A DNA stretch of 39,525 bases from Bacteroidales bacterium UBA755. Lineage in GTDB: Bacteria > Bacteroidota > Bacteroidia > Bacteroidales > UBA932. The notes beneath the pieces are model-generated. The model had not been told where the DNA came from. It saw only the letters and a list, made by a program, of their open reading frames with translations, and did not search any database. The position numbers and the translations under genes are program-made. The first letter of the stretch is position 1; every line of letters begins with the position of its first letter. Positions 16,409 to 25,170 of this stretch are shown here, piece by piece. The stretch lies in assembly GCA_002297815.1 (NCBI GenBank), contig DBKH01000071.1, forward strand, positions 315 through 39,839, read 5' to 3'.

Positions 16409-18267
16409 TTGCTCTTGGTTTGTTTCGGGACTCCATTTTTCATACACGACACAAGTTCCGGGAGATATTTCTCATACACGTCCGATGGGCAGGCCTTGTG
16501 ACGGGTACAGATTCCGGCCGCCATGCCGATGACCTCTCCGGCCATTCCCAATGTGGCCATTACGCGGACCGTACCTAATGCAACGTGAGACACGCTCATA
16601 TTTCTTCCTCCGATGAACAGGTTATCGAAGTCCTTTGAATACAAGACTCTGTAAGGTACATGATAAGGTCTTATCCAAGTGCTCTTGTCTGTGTTGTGAC
16701 AGTACGATTGCCATTCCCAGCCAGGAAAATGCAGACTGTTGTCAGGACGGGCATAATGCAGGTCAAGCGTCCAGGTCGTCGTGAAAGAAGCGTCAGGGTA
16801 CTCGACCTGGTTCCTTATGTCATTTTCGGTCAAGACAAAATCACCCATAATGCGCCTTGATTCCCTCTTTTGAAGAATATGGGCGACATCACACAGTTCC
16901 AGATTCTTGTAGTCTGAACGATTGTTCTTTAGCCAAGCCCAGTTCCCGAATATGGCTCTCAGCATATTGTCACGGACCAACTCCGGCTCAAGGGCGTTGT
17001 CTATCTCAAATCCCGTCTCCCATGTCCACTCATAATGCTTCACCGGCACGTTGTACTGTTCCGAGCATTGGATCGCCCAAGGAATGTCTGACGGGGATGG
17101 AAAGGATGAAGGCGACTTGGTTTCCCTTGACGACCAATTCAATGTTCCGCCAAGTTTCTTCTGATCCCCCACCTCCGGTGCGGATGGCTCCCCGGCGAAT
17201 GATCTGGGTTCCCGCCCGATGTGATAATCAGCTCCGAGAAGATAGCCCACTTCTCCATCTCCCGTACAATCAGCGAAATAAGCACCTTTGAAGACATATT
17301 CCTTCTGAGTCAGAAGATCCTTGCCGGTCACTGATGTCACCGTTCCGTTTTCCGAATCAGTGGCGAACACATGAATATTATGGAACACCCTCACGTTTCC
17401 GTCCCTCATCAACTCATCGCGCAGGTCCGCCAACTCATCACGGCTCTTTGTCACAATCGCCGATCCGTTGCCGTTGCCCACCCTCTCAATGTTGTAAGCC
17501 TGATGATAGGCCTCCGGGATGCCGTTAAGTTCCCGGACTACACGTCCGATGTTCGGGTACAGGTTATAGCACATCAAACCCGACATCGTGACTCCAAGCC
17601 AATTGTTGCCCCCGAGTCTCGGCAGGTTGTCAACCAGAACGACATTCAATCCATACCTCGCGGCTGACAAGGCCGTAGCGCATCCGGCTATGCCTCCGCC
17701 CACAACCACAAGATCCGCGTCTTGGATTTCCTCCGGTTCAGTGAGTCCGTGCTTCTCGTTCCGGAACTTTCTCAAAGCGTCAAAGTCAGATGGAGGGACG
17801 GATTTCTTCTTCGAGAAATACACCGCGTCGACACGGCCGTTGAACCCCGTGAGGTCATGCAGCGCCACATGTGTCTTTTCAGTCAACTCGGCACGCCCGG
17901 CGTACTGCCATTCCCACCGGTCACCTTCAACGCCAAGATTCACAGGCAGAGTCTTGCCATTGATTATCACATTGAACGCACCAGGACCGTTCCCGTTGTA
18001 CCAAGGAGATGTCCAATTGTATGTACTCACATACACGTGATAGTTCCCGGGCTCTTCTACCTCGATGTCCGTAAAAGCGTCCGCGACTGGAAACCCAAGT
18101 CCATGGGCATTCAGGTAGGAAGACCCGATCTTGTTGAAAGCCTGATGGTCTACGACCCATCCGCCTCTATGGCCGAAACTTTCGGCCTCGACCAAGATCT
18201 GAGCATTTATGGCCAAGGCGGAAAGCAACGGCATGACTGACGTCAATACTGTTTTCAAATATCCCAT
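16405..18267 (-). CDS. Secreted FAD-dependent oxidoreductase with N-terminal carbohydrate-binding-like domain
   Basis: A signal peptide (residues 1-22, ending NAQ) is followed by a beta-sandwich of about 130 residues starting ILVEAESF and resembling galactose-binding/CBM modules. The catalytic part is a FAD_oxidored (PF12831-type) domain starting near residue 184 with VVVGGGIAG (G190-G195) and continuing LGGNNWLGVTMSG. Later FADCTGDGEVGYLLGADY is the conserved flavin-proximal motif of this family. Such proteins are common in Bacteroidetes PULs and are often misnamed xanthan lyase; no substrate is proven. It lies 12 bp after susD and overlaps the DUF4832 gene, so it belongs to the PUL transcript. 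Oxidation of a sugar or of a glycan-linked group is a reasonable but untested role. Confidence 0.8.
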   Translation of the reverse strand: MGYLKTVLTSVMPLLSALAINAQILVEAESFGHRGGWVVDHQAFNKIGSSYLNAHGLGFPVADAFTDIEVEEPGNYHVYVSTYNWTSPWYNGNGPGAFNVIINGKTLPVNLGVEGDRWEWQYAGRAELTEKTHVALHDLTGFNGRVDAVYFSKKKSVPPSDFDALRKFRNEKHGLTEPEEIQDADLVVVGGGIAGCATALSAARYGLNVVLVDNLPRLGGNNWLGVTMSGLMCYNLYPNIGRVVRELNGIPEAYHQAYNIERVGNGNGSAIVTKSRDELADLRDELMRDGNVRVFHNIHVFATDSENGTVTSVTGKDLLTQKEYVFKGAYFADCTGDGEVGYLLGADYHIGREPRSFAGEPSAPEVGDQKKLGGTLNWSSRETKSPSSFPSPSDIPWAIQCSEQYNVPVKHYEWTWETGFEIDNALEPELVRDNMLRAIFGNWAWLKNNRSDYKNLELCDVAHILQKRESRRIMGDFVLTENDIRNQVEYPDASFTTTWTLDLHYARPDNSLHFPGWEWQSYCHNTDKSTWIRPYHVPYRVLYSKDFDNLFIGGRNMSVSHVALGTVRVMATLGMAGEVIGMAAGICTRHKACPSDVYEKYLPELVSCMKNGVPKQTKSK

Positions 18268-18279
18268 CTTACAACAAGA

Positions 18280-19962
18280 CTAATAGCCAGGATTGTTAGG
18301 TTTCATATTCTCGTTGAGTTGGAGGTCAGTTGTCGGAATAGGCCACAGGTACTGCCTGTCGTTCCAGTTTCTTTCCGACAAAGCCATGATCTTGCCCTGT
18401 TTCTCAAGTTCAGTGAAATCAGGAAGTCCGTTCTCGTCAATGATCGGGGTAAATGCCCAGAACCAGTCCTTCATATATTCCTCAGACTTTGACATCGGGT
18501 ATCTCATGCCATAATTCTTCCTATTGAGAGAGACGGAAGCCAGTTTCCAACGAACCAGGTCCATATAACGGAGCCCTTCCATAGCGAATTCCATCCTTCG
18601 CTCAGTCCTTACAATCCGACGTAACTCAGTCTGATCCTTGGTTGTGACAGCAGGATATTTGTCGGTCATGTCCTTTGTGACTTTATATGCCCTGGACCTC
18701 ACCGTGTTGATGGCGTCGAGCACACTCTGGTCGATGTCTCCCAGCTCAATCTTCGCCTCGGCGTAGGTTAGGTACATCTCAGCGAACCTGATGATGATGT
18801 AGTCGTTGGCCGCAAGGAATTTTTTCCATGTCTCATCGACTTTCTTTCTCCAGATTAGTCCGTTGAACGAAGCATACTGCTGGGAAATCCTCGAATCCTT
18901 GTTCTTCGTGTCATACTTGCCGGTGTCATAATTGTACAGATCCTCGGCAAGCGGTGAAGGATTGTACTCTATCCCAAGATAGTTTGATCCGAACCTGACG
19001 ATGGTTGCCTCACACCTTGGATCACGGTTCTCAAACGGATTGTGTGGGTCAAACTTAGGGGATTTGTCTATCGTAAGTCCATCGGTGCAAAGGAAACTTG
19101 CCAGAAGATCCCATGACGGAGTGTATTGGGCATAACCGCCGAAAAGACGCGGCATATAGTCCCTCGTGGAAAAATGGTTGATCTTTAACTCCACAGACCT
19201 CGGCAGTTTGAAGATAGCCTCATCGTTGTTGGATTCAACAGGAGACGACACAAACATGTCAGAGAAATCCTTGTGCAGACTGAAGACACCGCTCTCGATG
19301 AGAGTCTTCGACACCTCGGCCGCGGTCTTGTAATCACCGATGTAAAGAGCGTGCCTTGCCTTGAATGCCATGGCGGCATATTTCGTGGCCCTTTGTTCTC
19401 CAGAATATTTCTCCGGAAGAAGCTTGATCGCCTCGTCAAAGTCTTCGTAAATATGCTGGTTCACTTCGGCTACTGGAGTTCTGCCGTAAGCGAAAGCCTG
19501 ATCGATTGTCAGGACATCATCTACATAAGGCACATCACCGAATTTTTCCGTGAGCCTTGAATATGCGCACGCCCTCAAGAATCTGGCCTCCGCGATGAAC
19601 CTGTCGTACTTAGCCTTCGACAAACCGTTGTCCAAAGCCCTGGATGAATATTTCAGAATCGAAGTGGCACGGCATATCAACTTGTACTGTGTGCTCCAAT
19701 AGTCCGTGACGACACCAGTCTGGCCATTAAGAGTTCCATTCAGGACAGCGCCCGTCTTGTCGCGTTGTGTATAGTCATCCGTCCAGCTCTCATCGTCAAC
19801 AGGCCAGAAAGGAGCGCGGTACAAATCCCTTAAGGCCATCACAATCTCGTCCTCATTTGAATACCAATTGCCAGAGGAGCCGGATGACAATGGATTCAGA
19901 TCCAGATTCTGGCATGCGGTCATAAAGAACGCAAGAATAATCACCAATATATTGTTTTTCAT
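18280..19962 (-). CDS. SusD/RagB-like outer-membrane glycan-binding lipoprotein
   Basis: Surface lipoprotein that caps its SusC partner and binds the imported glycan. The signal MKNNILVIILAFFMTACQ ends in a lipobox with C18. The N-terminal TPR-rich part (RAYSRLTEKFGDVPYVD, the family signature) and the C-terminal RTERRMEFAMEGLRYMDLVRW motif are both clear. About 560 residues is standard. An alternative start four codons upstream at 19974 lies immediately after the susC stop; either gives a tightly coupled pair. Ligand specificity cannot be predicted from this sequence, but the downstream GH2 enzyme points to a galactose-containing glycan. Confidence 0.95.
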   Translation of the reverse strand: MKNNILVIILAFFMTACQNLDLNPLSSGSSGNWYSNEDEIVMALRDLYRAPFWPVDDESWTDDYTQRDKTGAVLNGTLNGQTGVVTDYWSTQYKLICRATSILKYSSRALDNGLSKAKYDRFIAEARFLRACAYSRLTEKFGDVPYVDDVLTIDQAFAYGRTPVAEVNQHIYEDFDEAIKLLPEKYSGEQRATKYAAMAFKARHALYIGDYKTAAEVSKTLIESGVFSLHKDFSDMFVSSPVESNNDEAIFKLPRSVELKINHFSTRDYMPRLFGGYAQYTPSWDLLASFLCTDGLTIDKSPKFDPHNPFENRDPRCEATIVRFGSNYLGIEYNPSPLAEDLYNYDTGKYDTKNKDSRISQQYASFNGLIWRKKVDETWKKFLAANDYIIIRFAEMYLTYAEAKIELGDIDQSVLDAINTVRSRAYKVTKDMTDKYPAVTTKDQTELRRIVRTERRMEFAMEGLRYMDLVRWKLASVSLNRKNYGMRYPMSKSEEYMKDWFWAFTPIIDENGLPDFTELEKQGKIMALSERNWNDRQYLWPIPTTDLQLNENMKPNNPGY

Positions 19963-19974
19963 TTTGTCAATCAT

Positions 19975-22900
19975 TTAAAAAGTTACGGATATTCCTCCCA
20001 TTACTGATGTTGTGATCGGATAATAGATGCCACCGGCCTCCGGATCCCACCCCTTAGGATAACCATTAATACAGAAAAGATCACTGGCCGACGCATATAC
20101 CCTTATCTTCTTCACGAATCCTCCAAAAGCCTTGTTTGTAAGGTTTCCCGGCAAAGAATAGCCCAAAGTCACATTCTTGAGCCGCAGGTATCGCCCGTTG
20201 AAAAGCCAGTAATCCGACATCGCATAATTGTTCGACGCGCTCTTGCTGGACAATCTCGGGTACAAGGCCGAAGCGTTCTCCTCGTCGGTGTTCGTTGAAC
20301 TCCAATAATTGCCTTTCAGGATGGCCGGAGCGTTCAACCAATTGTTCTGCAAAGGTTCGATCATGGTTCTTGTCATACGTACATTCTGCTTGCCTACACC
20401 CTGAAGCATCATGGAAAAATCAATCCCCTTCCAACCAAGTCCGATCTGAAGTCCGTAGGTGTAACGAGGCAGCGAGCCTCCCAGCTTGACTCTATCATAT
20501 TCAGGAGATATCCTCCCGTCCGGAACCCCGTCCGGTCCTGAAATGTCCTTGTATTTTATGTCGCCAACCTTGACGTTCGCATTAGTCTTCGGGGATGCCG
20601 CAAGATCCTCCTCCGACAGGAACAGACCATCGCTCAGGTAGCCGTACCACTCATTGAACTGGCCACCTTCAAGATTCACAAGAGACACCTCCGAACCTAT
20701 GTCCTGTCCTTTCAGATATGTGATTTTGGAGATGAAATCCGAAAGGTTGGCCGAAAACGACCAATTGAAGTCTCCGGAATAATCACGATAACCGATCTCG
20801 ACCTCGAATCCGTTGGTCCTCATCGTACCGGCGTTGACCTTCGGATCACTGTAGCCTATGTACCTTGGAATGGTGAGATCCATCAGCATGTCCTCGGTCA
20901 TCTTTTTGTAGACATCGGCGTTGACCCAGATTTTATTGTCAAGGAAAGCCGCCTCAACACCGACGTTCCACGTTTTTGTTGTCTCCCAGGTTATGTCCTC
21001 GACCGCGTAGTTCCACTGTGCGGCGCTAGCGAAAGTCTCAGGCCCTTTCTGACCATACAACAGAGCCTCGCTGACGTTGATGGCGGCCTGATAAGGGAAG
21101 GTTGAGCCTATCTGCTCGTTTCCAAGTGTTCCGTACGACGCTTTCAATTTGATCAACGATATCCAGTCCTGACGCAATTGCTTGAAGAAAGGTTCTTCTG
21201 TCAGGACATAACCCACCGAAGCTGATGGGAAATTTCCCCAACGGTATTTCCGGGAGAATCTCGAGGAGCCGTCACGTCTGAAGTTGACCTGAACCAAATA
21301 ACGTCCGTCATAGTTGTACATCAGACGACCGAAGAAAGAACGGTAAGCGTAATGGTCCGCATTTCCGGACATATCCTGATAACTGCTGTTTCCCCTGTCA
21401 AGATAAGGGAAGGATGTCATGGCGAAACGGTCTCTCATCGCCGTGAGGCTTTCTGAGAAATTGTAGAAACTCTCGTAGCCGGCCATGGCTGAGACTGAGT
21501 GACTGCCGAATGACTTGTCATAGTTGGCGACAAGCTGGTAAGTGGAGTCGTAGAAATCATCGCGTCTTTCGGTCAGGTTGGTATAGACATGGCCACTCAT
21601 CGGCTTAGGGTTGTCCGGATAGTCATAATCCGTGTAAGTCAAAGCCTTTGAAAACTTTTTGGCTTTGTTGAAGTAGAAGTTGTATGAAGCCACAGCGGAG
21701 ACCTTAAAGCCGTCAAACGGTCTGAAGTCTATGCTCGCCTTGCCACTTGCGTTGTTATACCAAGATGTGTGGGTTCCTCCGTCATAAAGACGCGGGAATA
21801 TGTTGCCTCCATCTTTCACATCAGCGTATCTTCCGTCACTCCACTTGATGGCGTAAATCGGTGGTATCATCCTGGAAGACCAAGGCGCGTCGATCGGAGA
21901 CACCGACTCGGATCGCTTGAGATTCAGATCCAGATGGGCGCCAAGATATTTGTTGATGTTGATGTCGTTGTTGATCCGGATCATGAAACGTTGGAAAGTC
22001 TTGTTGACATAAAGAGCGTCTGACTTGTCGTAGCGGAGAGATGCCTTTGTCCTCACCGTCTTGTTTCCCGCCGTGATCAGAAGAGAATGTGTCTGATGTG
22101 ACGTGGACTTTTTGAAGGCGGCGTTCTGCCAGTCCGCGATAGGGTACCTGTCCGGATCAGACTCGTTCAATGTAAGATAATCAGTCACCAGATCTTCCGG
22201 ATATGTCTGCCACATCCCGGCTGAGGGATTGTCGTTGTAGCGAAGCTCATTGGCCATCTTCATATAGTCAACCGCCCCTACATATTCAGGCAACTCGGTC
22301 GGGAACTCCAGATTATACTCATAACTGTAGTTCAAATCCAGAGAGGATTCCTTGGCTCGCTTGGTCGTGATGACAATCACACCGGAAGCCGCACGCGCGC
22401 CGTAGATAGAAGCAGACGCGGCATCCTTAAGCACAGTGATCGATTCTACATCATTCGGATTGACAAGATCGATCTTGGCAGGAACTCCATCAACGATGAC
22501 CAGAGGGCTCGCATTGCTTATGGACGTGATTCCACGCACACGGAGGGTACCGCTGTTTTCCGGATCTCCACCTGAGCGTGTCACAAGCAGACCAGGAGTC
22601 GCTCCCTGAAGCGCCAATGAAAGATTGGTCGTCTTTCTGGACTCAACGTCTTTACCGCTGATGACAGATGTCGCACCGGTCAAGTCCTTTCTTTTCATGG
22701 TTCCATAACCGATCACCACAACCTCGTCAAGGGCTTCCTTGTCCTCCTGAAGGACAACAGAAAGCGATGTCCTGCCTTTCACGGCCACATTCTGAGTCCG
22801 GAAGCCCATAAAACTGACGTTCAGGGAAGCCATAGCACCGACTCCAATCTCAAACTTACCATCAGAGTCTGTAATGGTTCCGTTGTTCCGTGATCCGCTT

Positions 22901-23292
22901 TCCTGAACATAGGCACCGGCCACCGGTGCCCCATTCTCATCTGTCACGACACCTTGGATCTTGACAAGTTCATCCGCCGCTGCCTTTCTTTCCCTCAGAT
23001 AGATTTTGTTGTCACGAATCTCGTAGACCGTCTCCGTACCGGAGAACAGTTCATCCATGACATCCTTCAATCCGGCGTTTTTCACGTTGATGGTCACCTT
23101 ACGGTTCATGTCCATAGTCTGGTTGCTGTAGACCATACGCAGACCGGTCTGTCGCTGGATGGACCCCAACACGGTCTCGATTCCGGTGTCCTTGCAGTTC
23201 AAGGTCACCTTTTGAGCCATCGCAGGAACCAAGCTCGCAGAAACCAACAAGACTGCGATCACTGCGGCCACTCTTTTTGAAATACTCTTCAT
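19975..23292 (-). CDS. SusC/RagA TonB-dependent transporter with STN signalling domain
   Basis: Outer-membrane importer of 1105 residues. Order: signal peptide (1-26, ending AMAQ), STN domain (about 27-102) used by regulatory transporters to contact a FecR-type anti-sigma factor, carboxypeptidase-regulatory-like beta domain (about 112-185), TonB box and plug (DEVVVIGYGTMKRKDLTGAT from about 189), then a 22-strand barrel ending in aromatic F1105 (GGISVTF). It is directly downstream of the fecR and ECF sigma genes, which matches sensing of the cargo by the STN-FecR-sigma route. No consensus -7 box was found in its 122-bp upstream gap, consistent with a promoter recognised by the local ECF sigma factor. 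Confidence 0.95.
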   Translation of the reverse strand: MKSISKRVAAVIAVLLVSASLVPAMAQKVTLNCKDTGIETVLGSIQRQTGLRMVYSNQTMDMNRKVTINVKNAGLKDVMDELFSGTETVYEIRDNKIYLRERKAAADELVKIQGVVTDENGAPVAGAYVQESGSRNNGTITDSDGKFEIGVGAMASLNVSFMGFRTQNVAVKGRTSLSVVLQEDKEALDEVVVIGYGTMKRKDLTGATSVISGKDVESRKTTNLSLALQGATPGLLVTRSGGDPENSGTLRVRGITSISNASPLVIVDGVPAKIDLVNPNDVESITVLKDAASASIYGARAASGVIVITTKRAKESSLDLNYSYEYNLEFPTELPEYVGAVDYMKMANELRYNDNPSAGMWQTYPEDLVTDYLTLNESDPDRYPIADWQNAAFKKSTSHQTHSLLITAGNKTVRTKASLRYDKSDALYVNKTFQRFMIRINNDININKYLGAHLDLNLKRSESVSPIDAPWSSRMIPPIYAIKWSDGRYADVKDGGNIFPRLYDGGTHTSWYNNASGKASIDFRPFDGFKVSAVASYNFYFNKAKKFSKALTYTDYDYPDNPKPMSGHVYTNLTERRDDFYDSTYQLVANYDKSFGSHSVSAMAGYESFYNFSESLTAMRDRFAMTSFPYLDRGNSSYQDMSGNADHYAYRSFFGRLMYNYDGRYLVQVNFRRDGSSRFSRKYRWGNFPSASVGYVLTEEPFFKQLRQDWISLIKLKASYGTLGNEQIGSTFPYQAAINVSEALLYGQKGPETFASAAQWNYAVEDITWETTKTWNVGVEAAFLDNKIWVNADVYKKMTEDMLMDLTIPRYIGYSDPKVNAGTMRTNGFEVEIGYRDYSGDFNWSFSANLSDFISKITYLKGQDIGSEVSLVNLEGGQFNEWYGYLSDGLFLSEEDLAASPKTNANVKVGDIKYKDISGPDGVPDGRISPEYDRVKLGGSLPRYTYGLQIGLGWKGIDFSMMLQGVGKQNVRMTRTMIEPLQNNWLNAPAILKGNYWSSTNTDEENASALYPRLSSKSASNNYAMSDYWLFNGRYLRLKNVTLGYSLPGNLTNKAFGGFVKKIRVYASASDLFCINGYPKGWDPEAGGIYYPITTSVMGGISVTF

Positions 23293-23414
23293 TTTGCTAA
23301 TAATATTTTTAATTGGTTATTTCATTTTAACATTATTAACACTTGCTAACCCGAAAAGTATTATCGCGGCCTTACTATTTTCTTCTCATTGCCTCATCGG
23401 GAGCCAATGAACGA

Positions 23415-24431
23415 CTAATCAACGGTAGAGGCAACCTGCCATCTCCCGTTTCCACATTCATGAAAAGAAACATAGGAGACAGTCTCGATGTCTTTCAACA
23501 CGTCCTTGACTGGGGTGCTGTTAGGGAAAGACAAGGTGAATCTGCCGTCCAACACTTTCGGATCCTTCACGTCAAAAGAGACTCCATACTGGCGCTCAAG
23601 CGTGTGCAGTATCTCGTCAAGCGACGCCATGTTGAAACACTGCCGGTTCTCCCGCCAAGACGAAACCGGCTCCATGTCGATTGGACGGCTGATTCTGCAA
23701 TCACCGGTGATTCTATTATATTCAGCGGATTCGCCAGGCTTGAGACTATAGTTCAAGAGTCTGTGGTCGTCAAGTAAGACCGAACCTTCTTCAAGGGTCA
23801 CGCGTACAGGTTCTTGACGATAGGCCTTGATGTTGAAGCGTGTACCGGTAACCATGACGTCAAGATTGTCGGACTCCACAGTAAAAGGCCGCCCGGAATC
23901 CTTTGCTACAGAGAAATATGCTTCACCCTCTAGTTTCACACGTCTGCTGAAAAGTCCAAACCTTGTCGGATATGTAAGTTTGGACATCGAGTTGAGCATT
24001 ACAGAAGTCCCGTCAGACAATAACACCTGCATTCTTTCCCCGACCGGAACCTCCACATTCGAGTACATCACAGGAGCAAACAACTTCATTCTAGCCGTCA
24101 GAAACACAAGCGATGACAGAGCCAGCACCAACGGAACAACCAACGAAGCCGCAACCATGATTCCGAGACGGCTACTTTTCTTTTCCTGACGGATCCCGCT
24201 AAGCAAGCGTTCCTTCATGCGCGTCTGGGTTTCATCATCTTCATGTGAGGCTGTACACATGTCAGCCTCCGATATTTTTTTCCAATCCTCAGACATTCGG
24301 GCTGACAGACACTCCTGCCCTTCATCGGTTGAAAACCAGTTGGCGACCTCACGAGCCTCCTCAGCCGACGCCTGATTATCCAGCACCCGTGAAACCAGTC
24401 TTTCATCATACTCTTTTCTCATCGCTTCCAT
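23415..24431 (-). CDS. FecR-family anti-sigma factor
   Basis: Inner-membrane regulator of 338 residues that holds the cognate ECF sigma factor until the SusC STN domain signals substrate. Residues 1-88 are cytoplasmic, with the ANWFSTDEGQE motif of anti-sigma N-termini. A single transmembrane helix spans about 89-112. The periplasmic FecR domain (about 125-225) includes VPVGERMQVLLSDGTSVMLNS and RVKLEGEAYFSVAKD. A C-terminal DUF4974 domain (about 265-335; FNMASLDEILHTLERQYGV) has an STN-like fold. The gene begins 25 bp after the sigma gene stop, so they are an operon and probably extend to susC. Confidence 0.95.
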   Translation of the reverse strand: MEAMRKEYDERLVSRVLDNQASAEEAREVANWFSTDEGQECLSARMSEDWKKISEADMCTASHEDDETQTRMKERLLSGIRQEKKSSRLGIMVAASLVVPLVLALSSLVFLTARMKLFAPVMYSNVEVPVGERMQVLLSDGTSVMLNSMSKLTYPTRFGLFSRRVKLEGEAYFSVAKDSGRPFTVESDNLDVMVTGTRFNIKAYRQEPVRVTLEEGSVLLDDHRLLNYSLKPGESAEYNRITGDCRISRPIDMEPVSSWRENRQCFNMASLDEILHTLERQYGVSFDVKDPKVLDGRFTLSFPNSTPVKDVLKDIETVSYVSFHECGNGRWQVASTVD

Positions 24432-24456
24432 TATGTATCATTTTTTATCAACATCG

Positions 24457-25023
24457 TCAAAATTCCAATAAGAACACTATCAGCAAGAATCCGAGAATAT
24501 TCTTTTTCAATATTTTAATAGCTTGATTATAATGAACTTTTACCGTCGGCACGGTAATATTCATGACCTTGGCTATTTCTTTGTTTGACATTCCTTTCAT
24601 CAGTTTGAGCAAGCAGATTTCCCTTTTTCTTTGCGGAAGATCTGATATTCCGGAAAGCAAGCGCCGCCATTCATGCCGTCTTTCAATCTCGTTTATCAAC
24701 CTCCCGTCCTCCTCTTCTGTCTGAGCCAAGGCATAATTAGCCTCAATCACTATCGTGCGATGCCGCAATTCGTTGAGTATGTGATTCTTCATAATCGTAT
24801 ATAGAAGATTGAACACATCCTCATCTAAACTGACACGGTCCCTCTTCATCCATAATCTCATAAATGTATGTTGCACTGCATCCTCAGCATCCTCCTCGGA
24901 TTTAAGATAACGGTAGGCGAAAGAGTACAGAGCCCTTCCATACAGGTTGAATATCCTGGCATAGGCATTCTCAGTTCCCTTCTTCAATTCCGCAAGCAAA
25001 ATGTTATCAATTTTAATGTGCAT
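24457..25023 (-). CDS. ECF RNA polymerase sigma factor, FecI-like
   Basis: Alternative sigma factor of 188 residues. Region 2 (about 20-85) shows YFAYRYLKSEEDAEDAVQHTFMRLW-type residues that bind core polymerase and melt the -10. Region 4 (about 125-180) has LMKGMSNKEIAKVMNITVPT then VKVHYNQAIKILKK, the helix-turn-helix. The last dozen residues are unusually hydrophobic (LGFLLIVFLLEF), a tail seen in some Bacteroidetes PUL sigma factors. It should drive the susC promoter when released by the adjacent FecR. The upstream gap (25024-25170) holds no clear promoter or terminator. Confidence 0.93.
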   Translation of the reverse strand: MHIKIDNILLAELKKGTENAYARIFNLYGRALYSFAYRYLKSEEDAEDAVQHTFMRLWMKRDRVSLDEDVFNLLYTIMKNHILNELRHRTIVIEANYALAQTEEEDGRLINEIERRHEWRRLLSGISDLPQRKREICLLKLMKGMSNKEIAKVMNITVPTVKVHYNQAIKILKKNILGFLLIVFLLEF

Positions 25024-25170
25024 TATGTGTTACAATAAATACCGTAATTATTATTAACACCTGAGGATAGAGAAAGTATTACGCCTCAATGAGAAAAATT
25101 AAGGTTTAAAAAGAGGGTGACCAAAAGTATTTGATCATCCTCCTTCACCGTCACTTCTCCTCAAATGCCG

